DNA from: Dietzia aurantiaca
GTDB lineage: Bacteria; Actinomycetota; Actinomycetes; Mycobacteriales; Mycobacteriaceae
NCBI RefSeq assembly: GCF_021033825.1
Contig: NZ_JAIFXZ010000004.1
Coordinates: 106,833 to 170,832 of the forward strand
Length of the DNA stretch: 64,000 bases
Reading direction: 5' to 3'
Part shown: positions 26,729-35,557 of the stretch, one piece after another
Numbering within the stretch: the first letter of the stretch is position 1
Layout: every line of letters starts with the position of its first letter
Program-made: the position numbers and the translations under genes
The notes under the pieces: generated by a model
What the model was told of the DNA's origin: nothing
What the model saw: only the letters and a program-made list of their open reading frames with translations
The model's database searches: none

Positions 26729-27907
26729 ATGACTCGACTGTGGCGCGCCCTGGGTGCCGCGACCTCGCTCGGCATCTCCCTGGCCGTACTGACGTCGTGC
26801 ACCGCCGCCGACCGTGCCGTCACGACCGCGGATCAGTGCTCGGACTCCTCGGCCACCCCTACCCCGGACCGGCACGAGCCCGGGCAGGCGATCCTGATGG
26901 CACCCGCCGTGCGCAGCTCACTTCCCGTCGGACCCGTTCGGGGCTGGGAGCAGGTCGTCTCCGTCGCCGACGGGCGCACCACCCTGGCGGCCGTGCACAC
27001 GGACGGCACGGTCTCGGTCGTCGGCGTCGACCACCAGGGATCGCTCGCCGGCACCGGCGGCGGCGCCGGCGCCGGCGAGACCGTCGCCCCGCGGGTCGTG
27101 CCCGGGATCTCCGACGCGGTCTCGGTGGCCGCCGTGGGTTCGAGTTTCCTCGTCACGCACGGCGACGGCACGGTCACGGGATGGGGCGACCCCCTGATCG
27201 CCGACGGCGGACAACGCGATGACGAACTCGACGGCATGGCGCCCACCCGGGTCGGCGAGGTCGAGGACATCGTCCACATCGCCGACGGCAGTCTCAACGT
27301 CCTCGCGCTGCGCGCCGACGGCCGCGTCACCGGGTGGGGCACCAATCTGGTCCGGAGTCTGGGGGAACCGAACGGAACCCGCGTCCGCGACATCAAGGAC
27401 GTCTCCGGAGCGGTCAGCATCGCCAACCCCGGGGACGTCGCCGTGATCGCCAACGGCGACGGCGAGGTGTGCGCGTGGGGCAACAACCAGAACGGTCTGC
27501 TCGGCGTGGAGCCGCGAGGCGGTGAAACCGCGAGGCCGGTGCGGGTGGGCGACCTCGAGGGTGTGTCACACGTGGCCGGTGGCATCAACTACGCGCTGGC
27601 CCTGGATTCGCAAGGCCGGGTCTGGGCCTGGGGGCGCACCGTGTCAGGTGTCCTCGGCGACGGGAGCACAGAGAACACCGCGATAGCCACCCCGCGCGAG
27701 GTCCCCGGTCTGCCCCCGCTCACGCGGATATTCGCCTCTGACTCCGCCTCGTACGGGATCGACGATGACGGCGGGCTGTGGGCGTGGGGAGGCAGCCGCC
27801 GGGTGGGACCGTACGAGAACACCGATCGTCTTCCCTACCTCCTCCCGCTTCCCGGGCCGGCCCAGGAGGTCTCGGGCAACGTCGTGCTGCTCGGGCCGTC
27901 GTCCTGA
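26729..27907 (+). CDS. Lipoprotein with RCC1-type beta-propeller repeats
   Basis: A cell-envelope lipoprotein: signal peptide with lipobox LTSC (cysteine at about residue 24), followed by repeats of about 50 residues with the RCC1 pattern (ADGRVTGWGTN, GDGEVCAWGNNQNGLLG, SQGRVWAWGRTVSGVLGDGS, DDGGLWAWGGSRRVG). Around six or seven blades can be counted, enough for one propeller. Eukaryotic RCC1 is a GTPase exchange factor, but bacterial secreted versions are generally unexplained scaffolds. ATG 26729, 392 residues. It follows SURF1 by 64 bp; a functional link is not evident. Confidence 0.85.
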   Translation: MTRLWRALGAATSLGISLAVLTSCTAADRAVTTADQCSDSSATPTPDRHEPGQAILMAPAVRSSLPVGPVRGWEQVVSVADGRTTLAAVHTDGTVSVVGVDHQGSLAGTGGGAGAGETVAPRVVPGISDAVSVAAVGSSFLVTHGDGTVTGWGDPLIADGGQRDDELDGMAPTRVGEVEDIVHIADGSLNVLALRADGRVTGWGTNLVRSLGEPNGTRVRDIKDVSGAVSIANPGDVAVIANGDGEVCAWGNNQNGLLGVEPRGGETARPVRVGDLEGVSHVAGGINYALALDSQGRVWAWGRTVSGVLGDGSTENTAIATPREVPGLPPLTRIFASDSASYGIDDDGGLWAWGGSRRVGPYENTDRLPYLLPLPGPAQEVSGNVVLLGPSS

Positions 27908-27943
27908 CCAGGGTCTAGATCGCGATCACCGCATGATCGCCGC

Positions 27944-28816
27944 TCAGGCGAGCCGGAAGTCGCCACCCTCGTCGACGGCGAGGCCCCGGGCGACCAGGTC
28001 CTCGAGGTGCTTGGCGCACACCTCCCGCTCCATGTGGTCGGCGAATAACGGCCGGGGGCCGGGCCGGTAGAGAACACCCTCGCCCACCATCTCGTCGGCC
28101 CGCGACCTCCCCGCCCCGAGCAACTCGACTACCCGGGCTTCACGGACATCCATCATCGACGCGTATTTCGCGAGCGCGTCCCGGTACTCGGCTCCGTCGG
28201 AGAACGGACCCTTGTGGTGGAACGTCGCGTAGCACCGGGCCTCGACCTGCGCACAGACCTCCACGGTGCGACGCATGTCGTCCAGGCTCGCACTTCGATC
28301 GCTGTAGAGGGGGCCGAACGCGGACAGGTCGACGTCCGCGAGGAAGAGCACCCCGTCGGGCTCGATGAGAAAGCCACAGTGCCCCGCCGTGTGGCCCGGC
28401 AAGGGGATCACCGTCGCCGTCACCCCACCACCGAGGTCGAAGACCTCGTCATCGGTGTAGGTCGAGACGTCAGGGATCGGGGCCCAGTCGAAGGCATCCC
28501 GCATCTCCGCCTCCCAGGCACCCCGGGCGAACCCCATCTCGTCGACGAACGCCTCCCAGTCCCTGACGGGGCCTGCGTCCTTCTCGTGGACCACGACCGG
28601 GCCCGCGCGGCGACCGGCGCCCACGACATGATCCTCGTGGAAGTGGCTGAGCAGCAGCAGGTCGGCCGCGGTGGGGTCCAAATGGGTGGCCGAGTCGAGC
28701 AGGACAACACTCTCGCCCGCCCGGATCTGCAGCGGGTTACCGTCGGGGTAACGACCCCCCTGCGGTCCGACGAGCTGGTCGACATTCGGTCCCAGTGGGC
28801 GTCGCCGGGCGTTCAT
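27944..28816 (-). CDS. Metallo-beta-lactamase-fold hydrolase
   Basis: 290 residues. The dinuclear zinc motif LSHFHEDHVVG (HxHxDH, about residues 57-67), the PGHTAGHCGFL histidine and the FLADVDLS aspartate are all present, and a late FHHKGPF histidine could serve as ligand. The C-terminal 90 residues form a helical extension with a winged-helix look. The family includes hydroxyacylglutathione hydrolases and many unassigned hydrolases; substrate unknown. It is convergent with the RCC1 gene. Confidence 0.87.
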   Translation of the reverse strand: MNARRRPLGPNVDQLVGPQGGRYPDGNPLQIRAGESVVLLDSATHLDPTAADLLLLSHFHEDHVVGAGRRAGPVVVHEKDAGPVRDWEAFVDEMGFARGAWEAEMRDAFDWAPIPDVSTYTDDEVFDLGGGVTATVIPLPGHTAGHCGFLIEPDGVLFLADVDLSAFGPLYSDRSASLDDMRRTVEVCAQVEARCYATFHHKGPFSDGAEYRDALAKYASMMDVREARVVELLGAGRSRADEMVGEGVLYRPGPRPLFADHMEREVCAKHLEDLVARGLAVDEGGDFRLA

Positions 28817-28862
28817 GGGCGCTACCTCCGCTCACGAGGGGACACACGGAGTGCACTTTCCG

Positions 28863-28938
28863 TGGTGCGCGCGGAGGGAATCGAACCCCCGACCGCTGGT
28901 GTGTAAAACCAGAGCTCTAACCGCTGAGCTACGCGCGC
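28863..28938 (-). tRNA. tRNA-Val (anticodon TAC)
   Basis: Minus-strand cloverleaf: acceptor GCGCGCG pairing with CGCGCGC, D-arm with AGCTCAGCGG, anticodon arm CTGGT-TTTACAC-ACCAG giving TAC, T-arm with GGTTCGATT. CCA is encoded (28863-28865). Confidence 0.95.
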
Positions 28939-29008
28939 GTGATCCGGTGCGACGCGCGCACCGGTGCAGGTGAGACTAACGCACTCGCCTCGCGGACCGA
29001 CTTTCGCC

Positions 29009-29032
29009 CCGCCCCCGGTTCGCCGGGGGCGG
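29009..29032 (-). terminator. Hairpin with TTCG loop after the DUF3052 gene
   Basis: A 10-bp GC-rich stem (29009-29018 with 29023-29032) closed by a TTCG tetraloop, 48 bp past the DUF3052 stop on the minus strand. Confidence 0.65.
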
Positions 29033-29079
29033 CGCTCACATTTGGCCCGGGCGAGAACGCGTTACCTACCCGGGAAGCA

Positions 29080-29514
29080 CTACTTCCGGGGAGCGCTGTT
29101 CTTCCGGAGGGTGAGTCGACTACCCGCCCAGTCGCCAAGGGCGGCCGTCCGGGTCTGCAGCATCCCCGCGGTCTGCGCCGATTCCGCGATGACAGCCGGC
29201 TCGACATGCCCGCCCAGCCCCGTCTTGGGGGTGAGGACCCACACGGATCCGTCGTCCGTCAGAGGAGTCACCGCATCCATCAGCCGATCGACGAGGTCGC
29301 CGTCACCGTCGCGCCACCAGAGCAGCACAGCGTCGACCACCTCATCGGTGTCTTCCTCCAGCAACTCTGATCCGACGGCGTCCTCGACAGCCTCGCTGAT
29401 CGACTCGTCACAATCGGAATCCCATCCGACCTCCTGAACGAGCATGCCCTCCGCCAGTTCGAGCTGACCAGAAACCTGGTCCGCTTCGCCCTGCTGGTTC
29501 GCCGCGGCGACCAC
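29080..29514 (-). CDS. DUF3052 protein (Rv2239c-type)
   Basis: Small acidic cytosolic protein (144 residues) conserved in actinobacteria next to aceE. Recognisable blocks are LVQEVGWDSDCDESISEAVE, DEVVDAVLLWWRDGDGDLVD and DDGSVWVLTPKTGLGGHVEP. No catalytic motif is visible and function is unknown. GTG 29514 has a GGGAGGA box 7 nt upstream. It is divergent from aceE, with a 303-bp shared upstream region. Confidence 0.88.
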   Translation of the reverse strand: MVAAANQQGEADQVSGQLELAEGMLVQEVGWDSDCDESISEAVEDAVGSELLEEDTDEVVDAVLLWWRDGDGDLVDRLMDAVTPLTDDGSVWVLTPKTGLGGHVEPAVIAESAQTAGMLQTRTAALGDWAGSRLTLRKNSAPRK

Positions 29515-29817
29515 CGTGGTGTTCCTCCCTCTAATCCGGGTTGATGTTTCGGTTCTTCGCTGACTAGGAACAGTACCCGCGCACGGGCGCAGGCGAAACG
29601 ACTACCGCCGATTTAACGGGTCCGGCACCGCCCACGTGTCGCCCGTCACGCTTTGGGGCACAATCGGGATCGTGGCCCGACTAACGGTCCATACCGGGCC
29701 CGCCGCCCTCCCGCCCACACCCGCGGCACACGCGGCGGCCCGGAAGCTGCACCACGACATGGGTGATGGCCCCACCTGGCCATCACGGTTTGAATCGCAG
29801 AAGTGAGGACGAGACAT
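29515..29817 (+). promoter_or_regulatory. Divergent DUF3052/aceE upstream region with leader hairpin
   Basis: 303 bp without a gene. The aceE-proximal part contains a 9-bp perfect hairpin (29763-29771 with 29778-29786, loop CCACCT) ending 31 bp before the aceE start, probably in the mRNA leader. No -35/-10 pair was convincing. Confidence 0.5.
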
Positions 29818-32613
29818 ATGACGCCCAGAGCAGGCTCCAAGGACGGTTCCGCACCCACCAATGTGCCGGTCCTCCGCGAGGGGGTCGCCTCGTACCTCAA
29901 CGACTCCGACCCGGAGGAGACCCAGGAGTGGATGGACTCGCTCGACGGTCTCCTGGCCGAGGCCGGCCCCGAGCGTGCCCGCTACCTGATGCTCCGTCTG
30001 CTCGAGCGCGCGTCGAAGCAGCGTGTGCCGCTTCCCGCGCTCACCTCGACCGACTATGTCAACACGATCCCCACCAGTCTCGAACCGAACTTCCCCGGTG
30101 ACGAGTCGGTGGAGCGCACCTACCGCCGCTGGATCCGCTGGAACGCCGCGATCATGGTGCACCGCGCCCAGCGCCCGGGCATCGGGGTCGGCGGCCACAT
30201 CTCGACCTACGCCGGCGCCGCCCCGCTGTACGAGGTGGGTTACAACCATTTCTTCCGCGGCAAGGACCACCCCGGTGGCGGCGACCACATCTACTTCCAG
30301 GGCCACGCCTCTCCCGGCATGTACGCACGCGCCTACCTCGAGGGCCGGCTGCGTGAGCACGACCTGGACGGGTTCCGACAGGAGAAGAGCCACCCCGGAC
30401 GGTCGCTCCCCTCGTACCCGCACCCCCGCTGCCTCCCCGAGTTCTGGGAGTTCCCCACGGTCTCGATGGGACTGGGTCCGCTCAACGCGATCTTCCAGGC
30501 GCGGTTCAACCGGTACCTGCACAACCGCGGGATCGCGGATACCTCTGAGCAGCACGTCTGGGCGTTCCTCGGCGACGGCGAGATGGACGAGGTCGAGTCG
30601 CGGGGCGCCCTCCAGGTCGCGGCGAACGACGGCCTGGACAACCTCACGTTCGTGATCAACTGCAACCTCCAGCGTCTCGACGGACCGGTGCGCGGAAACG
30701 GCCAGATCCTCCAGGAGCTGGAGTCGTACTTCAGCGGTGCGGGCTGGAACGTCATCAAGGTCGTCTGGGGCCGCGAGTGGGACAAGTTGTTCGAGAAGGA
30801 CACCGAGGGTGCCCTGGTATCCCTGATGAACTCTGTCTCGGACGGCGACTACCAGACGTTCCGCGCCAATGACGGCGCCTGGATCCGCGAGCACTTCTTC
30901 GGCCGGGACCCCCGCACCGCGAAGCTCGTCGAGGACATGACCGACGACGAGATCTGGGATCTCCGCCGCGGCGGCCACGACTACCGCAAGATCCACGCCG
31001 CGTACAAGGCCGCCCTGGGGCACACCGGACAGCCGACGGTGATCCTCGCGCACACCATCAAGGGTTTCGGCCTCGGCCAGAACTTCGAGGGCCGCAACGC
31101 GACCCACCAGATGAAGAAACTGACTCTGGACGACCTGAAGCTGTTCCGCGACACCCAGCGGATCCCCATCACCGATGAGGAACTCGAGGCGGATCCGACG
31201 CAGCCCCCGTACTACAACCCGGGCCCGAACTCTCCGGAGATCCGCTACATGCTCGAGCGGCGGTCAGCGCTCGGCGGCCACGTCCCGGAGCGGAGGCAGA
31301 CGTTCACCCCGCTGTCCGTCCCGGGTATCGACTCGCTGCCCTCGCTCCGCAAGGGCTCGGGCAAGCAGTCCGTGGCCACCACGATGGCGCTGGTGCGCAC
31401 GGTCAAGGAACTCATGCGCGACGAGGACCTGAAGGACCGCTTCGTGCCGATCATCCCCGACGAGGCCCGGACCTTCGGGATGGACTCCTGGTTCCCGACG
31501 CTGAAGATCTACAACCCGCACGGGCAGAACTACACCTCGGTCGACCACGACCTCATGCTGAGCTACAAGGAGGCCAAGGACGGCCAGATCATGCATGAGG
31601 GGATCAGCGAGGCCGGCTCGGTGGCGGAGTTCACCGCCGCCGGCACCGCGTACGCCACCCACGGCGAGCCGATGATCCCGCTGTACATCTTCTATTCGAT
31701 GTTCGGCTTCCAGCGCACCGGCGACGGCATCTGGGCCGCGTCCGACCAGCTGGCCCGAGGTTTCCTGTTGGGCGCCACCGCCGGCCGCACGACGCTCACC
31801 GGCGAGGGTCTGCAGCACATGGACGGCCACTCCCCGCTCCTGGCCGCCACCAATCCGGGGATCATCTCGTACGACCCGGCGTGGGGTTACGAGGTCGCGC
31901 ACATCATCCGCGCCGGCATCGAGCGGATGTACGGCCCAGGGGCCTCGCATGAGACCGAGACCGACGGGATCGACCGCAACGTCTCGTACTACATCACGCT
32001 GTACAACGAGCCCGTCCCCCAGCCGGCCGAGCCCGAGGACCTCGACGCCGACGCGCTGCTCCGCGGCCTCTACCGGTTCCGCGAGGCCGAGAGCGGGACC
32101 CACAAGGCCTCGATCCTCGCCTCGGGTGTGGCCATGTACGCGGCCGTCGAGGCGCAGAAGATCCTCGCCGAGACGTGGGACGTCGCAGCGGACCTGTGGT
32201 CGGCGACGTCCTGGAACGAGCTCGCCCGGGACGGCTTCGAGTGCGAGCGGCACGAGCTGCGTCACCCCGATCAGCAGCCGCGCGTCCCGTTCGTGACGGC
32301 CGCGCTGGCCGACGCAAAGGGCCCGAAGGTCGCGGTGAGCGACTTCCAGAAGGCCGTGCCGGACCAGATCCGCGCCTGGGTGCCCGGCGACTTCACCGTG
32401 CTGGGCTGCGACGGTTTCGGCTTCTCCGACACCCGGCCCGCCGCCCGTCGGTTCTTCAACACCGACACCGAGTCGATCATCGTGGCCGTGCTCGCGGGCC
32501 TGGTCCGCGAGGGCAGTATCGAGAAGCGCACCCTGCTGGAGGCGGCCCGCCAGTACCAGATCGACGACGTGATGGCGGCTCCGGAGCCGACGACGGACCC
32601 CGGAGTGGCGTGA
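29818..32613 (+). CDS. aceE: Pyruvate dehydrogenase E1 component, homodimeric
   Basis: Thiamine-diphosphate enzyme that decarboxylates pyruvate and acetylates the E2 lipoyl domain. 931 residues, usual for the homodimeric AceE type. ThDP binding shows in [20 protein letters not shown], with the [22 protein letters not shown] segment following; the [21 protein letters not shown] and [22 protein letters not shown] regions are also canonical. ATG 29818 follows GAGGA. The stop overlaps the start of the regulator gene (GTGA). E2 would be the lipoylated protein encoded at the left edge. Confidence 0.97.
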   Translation: MTPRAGSKDGSAPTNVPVLREGVASYLNDSDPEETQEWMDSLDGLLAEAGPERARYLMLRLLERASKQRVPLPALTSTDYVNTIPTSLEPNFPGDESVERTYRRWIRWNAAIMVHRAQRPGIGVGGHISTYAGAAPLYEVGYNHFFRGKDHPGGGDHIYFQGHASPGMYARAYLEGRLREHDLDGFRQEKSHPGRSLPSYPHPRCLPEFWEFPTVSMGLGPLNAIFQARFNRYLHNRGIADTSEQHVWAFLGDGEMDEVESRGALQVAANDGLDNLTFVINCNLQRLDGPVRGNGQILQELESYFSGAGWNVIKVVWGREWDKLFEKDTEGALVSLMNSVSDGDYQTFRANDGAWIREHFFGRDPRTAKLVEDMTDDEIWDLRRGGHDYRKIHAAYKAALGHTGQPTVILAHTIKGFGLGQNFEGRNATHQMKKLTLDDLKLFRDTQRIPITDEELEADPTQPPYYNPGPNSPEIRYMLERRSALGGHVPERRQTFTPLSVPGIDSLPSLRKGSGKQSVATTMALVRTVKELMRDEDLKDRFVPIIPDEARTFGMDSWFPTLKIYNPHGQNYTSVDHDLMLSYKEAKDGQIMHEGISEAGSVAEFTAAGTAYATHGEPMIPLYIFYSMFGFQRTGDGIWAASDQLARGFLLGATAGRTTLTGEGLQHMDGHSPLLAATNPGIISYDPAWGYEVAHIIRAGIERMYGPGASHETETDGIDRNVSYYITLYNEPVPQPAEPEDLDADALLRGLYRFREAESGTHKASILASGVAMYAAVEAQKILAETWDVAADLWSATSWNELARDGFECERHELRHPDQQPRVPFVTAALADAKGPKVAVSDFQKAVPDQIRAWVPGDFTVLGCDGFGFSDTRPAARRFFNTDTESIIVAVLAGLVREGSIEKRTLLEAARQYQIDDVMAAPEPTTDPGVA

Positions 32614-33863
32614 CCGATACGGCCGACCCCGAGCCCGGGGCACAGGAGAAGCAGTCGATCCGGCGGCGGTCCGCCACGCCGCCGGATCAACGGCCTGTGT
32701 CGGACGCGCTCCTCAAGCGCATCACCCGGTACTCGGGGACGTTGTCGACCGAGGCCGTCCGCGCCCTCGAGGTGGAACTGCCGTTCTTCGCTGAACTGTC
32801 GGCTGATCAACGTGCCGAGATCCAACTCATCATCCAGAGTGCGGTGCGGGACTTCGTGACCTGGATGCGCAACCCGCAGGCGCAACATACGGACACCATC
32901 GCGGGGTTCAAGCTGCTTCCCAAGGGACTCGGGCAGGGACTGACCCTGCAGCAGACCGTGCAGCTGGTCCGTTCCACCCTCGAGTACTTCGAGCTGGTGA
33001 TGCCCCGGATCACCCACAACGAGCGGCAACGCGGACTCATGATCGCCGCCGTCCTCAAGTTCGGTCGCGAACTGGGATTCACCGCGGCCTCCGTGTACGC
33101 GGCCGCGGCTGAGAACCGCGGCGCGTGGGACACACGCATGGAGGCGATGATCGTCGACGCGGTCGTCCGTGGTGACCGCTACGCCGATCTCACCTCGGGG
33201 GCCTCCGCCCTCAACTGGGATCCGACCACGGCCGCCACTGTGATTATCGGTTCCCCCCGTGACGACCTCGGCCTGGCCTCGGTCACCGCGGTGCATCGGG
33301 CGGCCGTCGCATCCGGCCGCCACGCCCTGGCGGTGGTGCAGGGGGCGCGGCTCGTCGTCATCCTCTCCGGAGAGATCGAGTCGACCGTGACCATCCCCCC
33401 GGCGGTTCTCGACGCCTTCTCCCCCGAGGCCCCCGTCGTCCACGGGCACACGGTGGGATCACTCGTGGAGGCGCCGGACAGCGCAGCCGAAGCACTGTCC
33501 GGTGCAGCGGCCGTGAGCGGATGGCCGGGTGCGCCCCGGCCCGTGGCCGCGATGGACCTCCTCCCCGAGCGTGTCCTCGGCGGAGATCGCAGCGCGGCCG
33601 CCATGCTCGTCGAGCGCGTCGTCGCACCGCTCCGCGGCGCGGATTCCTCGGTCGAGGACACCCTGCGGGCCTATCTCGACTCCGGCGGACACGTCGAGAA
33701 GTGCGCCCGGGAGTTGTATGTCCATCCCAATACCGTGCGCTACCGCTTGAAAAGAGTGAGCCAGATCACTGCCTTCGACCCCCTTAACGCCAGAGATGCT
33801 TTTGTCCTCCGAATCGCCTTGGTTCTGGGGAAGTTCGACGAGCGCGGATCTCAGGAGGGCTAA
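32610..33863 (+). CDS. mabR: PucR-type transcriptional regulator, MabR orthologue
   Basis: DNA-binding regulator of 417 residues. The C-terminal HTH is of the PucR/CdaR type ([22 protein letters not shown], about residues 368-390); upstream lies a GGDEF-like degenerate middle region. The order aceE-regulator-fabD is the same as M. tuberculosis Rv2241-Rv2242-fabD, where Rv2242 is MabR, which controls the mycolic/FAS-II genes. A TTTTGT-N9-ACAAAA palindrome, the MabR-type site, lies between this gene and fabD. GTG 32610 overlaps the aceE stop, so pyruvate oxidation and the fatty-acid regulator are translated together. The long basic leader ([10 protein letters not shown]) is less conserved. Confidence 0.9.
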   Translation: MTDTADPEPGAQEKQSIRRRSATPPDQRPVSDALLKRITRYSGTLSTEAVRALEVELPFFAELSADQRAEIQLIIQSAVRDFVTWMRNPQAQHTDTIAGFKLLPKGLGQGLTLQQTVQLVRSTLEYFELVMPRITHNERQRGLMIAAVLKFGRELGFTAASVYAAAAENRGAWDTRMEAMIVDAVVRGDRYADLTSGASALNWDPTTAATVIIGSPRDDLGLASVTAVHRAAVASGRHALAVVQGARLVVILSGEIESTVTIPPAVLDAFSPEAPVVHGHTVGSLVEAPDSAAEALSGAAAVSGWPGAPRPVAAMDLLPERVLGGDRSAAAMLVERVVAPLRGADSSVEDTLRAYLDSGGHVEKCARELYVHPNTVRYRLKRVSQITAFDPLNARDAFVLRIALVLGKFDERGSQEG

Positions 33864-33931
33864 ATAATCACTCTCGTCCCAATGTGTAACGAAACGGACT
33901 CTCCGACAGATGGGCTGGCAGCCAACTCGCG

Positions 33932-33952
33932 TTTTGTGGGAACTCCACAAAA
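33932..33952. promoter_or_regulatory. MabR-type operator upstream of fabD
   Basis: TTTTGT-N9-ACAAAA, in fact an 8-bp inverted repeat TTTTGTGG/CCACAAAA with a 5-base spacer. It lies in the 155-bp AT-rich gap between mabR and fabD, 66 bp before the fabD start. The reported mycobacterial MabR site, as I remember it, has this layout. Confidence 0.8.
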
Positions 33953-34018
33953 TCTCGTTTCCGTTTCTGGCTTGCAGAACATCAGTGGAACCGACCCCGG
34001 ACGTGTTGTCTGATACCC

Positions 34019-34945
34019 GTGCTTTGCCTTACTGCCCCCGGACAAGGGTCCCAGAAGGCCGGGATGCTCGCGCCCTGGCTTGAGCTACCCGGCGCCCAAA
34101 GCCGTATCGATGAGTGGACCGCCGCCAGCGGACTCGACCTCGAGCGGCTGGGAACCACTGCGACCCTTCAGGACATCACCGACACCGCGGTGACCCAGCC
34201 ACTGGTCGTGGCCTCCGCGCTGCTCGGCGCGGCCGAGCTCCGTCGTCGCGGTCAGATCCCCGCCGACACCATCGTGGCGGGACACTCGATCGGCGAGGTC
34301 GCGGCGCTCGCGATCGCCGGGGTCATCTCCGAGTCCGACGCCCTGCGGCTCGCCGCCGTTCGGGGCCATGCCATGTCCCGGGCGTGCGCTGATCGCCCCA
34401 CCGGGATGATCGCCGTGCTCGGCGGCGTCGAGGCCGACGTGCTGCTCGCGCTCGAGAACGCCGGTCTGACGCCCGCCAACCGCAACGGGGCGGGCCAGAT
34501 CGTCGCCGCCGGGCCACTGGAGGCGTGCGACGCCCTGGAACAGAACCCGCCCAGCCGTGCGCGGCTGCGTCGACTCGAGGTCGCCGGCGCGTTCCACACC
34601 CGGTTCATGGCCTCAGCCGTCGACCGGGTCGGCGAGCTCGCCGCCTCGATCCGGGTGAACGATCCCGAGCTGACCTTGCTGTCGAACGCGGACGGCATGG
34701 CCGTCACCTCCGGCCGTGAGGCGCTCGATCGCGTGATCTCGCAGATCACCAGCCCCGTCCGCTGGGACCTGTGCACCCAGACGATGCTCAAGCGCGGCGT
34801 CGACACCTTCGTCGAGCTCCCGCCGTCCGGTGCGCTCGTCGGGCTCGCCAAGCGGATGATGCGCGATGTCCCCCGCTACGGGCTCAACACCCCCGAGGAT
34901 CTCGGGCAGACACTCGACTCGGTTCCCGCGCTCAGCGGCACCTAG
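34019..34945 (+). CDS. fabD: Malonyl-CoA:ACP transacylase
   Basis: Loads malonyl units on acyl-carrier protein for fatty-acid elongation. 308 residues. Motifs: APGQGSQKAGML (residues 6-17), nucleophile Ser90 in VAGHSIGEVAAL, the PANRNGAGQIVAAG loop and the catalytic histidine in GAFHTRFM. GTG 34019 gives the usual N-terminus (MLCLTAPGQGSQ) but has no Shine-Dalgarno, so initiation may be weak or leaderless. It is the first gene after the MabR-type operator. The acp gene follows after 102 bp. Confidence 0.94.
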   Translation: MLCLTAPGQGSQKAGMLAPWLELPGAQSRIDEWTAASGLDLERLGTTATLQDITDTAVTQPLVVASALLGAAELRRRGQIPADTIVAGHSIGEVAALAIAGVISESDALRLAAVRGHAMSRACADRPTGMIAVLGGVEADVLLALENAGLTPANRNGAGQIVAAGPLEACDALEQNPPSRARLRRLEVAGAFHTRFMASAVDRVGELAASIRVNDPELTLLSNADGMAVTSGREALDRVISQITSPVRWDLCTQTMLKRGVDTFVELPPSGALVGLAKRMMRDVPRYGLNTPEDLGQTLDSVPALSGT

Positions 34946-35047
34946 ACCACACCCATCCACCCGCGATCTCCGGCGCCCGCCGGAGATCGCCTACTGTCGT
35001 TCGTCATGCCCGCCGGGCACGGCGTAACCCAACCGAAAGGACACCAC

Positions 35048-35299
35048 ATGGCACGCACCGAGGCCGAGATCGTCTCAGGACTGGCGGAGATCGTCGAGGA
35101 GGTCACCGGAATCGAGCCCTCCGAGGTGACCCCGGAGAAGTCCTTCGTCGATGATCTCGACATCGATTCGCTCTCCATGGTGGAGATCGCCGTGCAGACC
35201 GAGGATCGCTACGGGGTCGAGATCCCCGACGAGGACCTCGCGAAGTTGCGTACCGTGCAGGATGCGGTCGATTACATCAAGAAGATCGACCAGGCCTGA
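35048..35299 (+). CDS. acpP: Acyl carrier protein
   Basis: 83-residue ACP. The phosphopantetheine site is Ser41 in DDLDIDSLSMVEIAVQTED, nearly identical to mycobacterial AcpM over this region. AcpM has a C-terminal extension of about 30 residues used in meromycolate synthesis; here the protein stops right after the core (DYIKKIDQA). ATG 35048 has an AAAGGA box 6 nt upstream. In mycobacteria kasA and kasB follow; here the next gene is accD6. Confidence 0.93.
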   Translation: MARTEAEIVSGLAEIVEEVTGIEPSEVTPEKSFVDDLDIDSLSMVEIAVQTEDRYGVEIPDEDLAKLRTVQDAVDYIKKIDQA

Positions 35300-35447
35300 T
35301 ATCCCGCCTCGCATGACCGGCGGGGACGCGATCAAGGGCCGAAAGGTGCGGTCGGTGCACCACGTCGAGCCCGCGTCCCCTCCCGTCACCGCGGGGCACT
35401 CCATATCAACGACAACCCGCCAACGCGGGAGACCGGGTACGAGAACC

Positions 35448-35471
35448 GGATCGGGACGGGGGTCCCGATCC
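35448..35471 (+). terminator. Hairpin between acpP and accD6
   Basis: A perfect 10-bp stem (35448-35457 with 35462-35471) around a GGGG loop in the 258-bp gap. It could end the fabD-acpP transcript or attenuate accD6. A weaker 6-bp hairpin sits right after the acpP stop (35303-35324). Confidence 0.55.
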
Positions 35472-35557
35472 CGGCGCTCACCCACCAGCCAGTCCGGGGG
35501 TCCGTTAACGGCGCACTCTCCCTCACCGGGACGTGCGCCAGGGAAAGGACTGCACTC

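Noticed and set aside
27100-27900. RCC1 repeats as a repeat-containing toxin
   Set aside because: No toxin domain follows the propeller and the protein is a short lipoprotein.
35300-35557. Remnant of kasA/kasB in the acpP-accD6 gap
   Set aside because: I saw no ketosynthase motif in any frame; the gap holds hairpins only.
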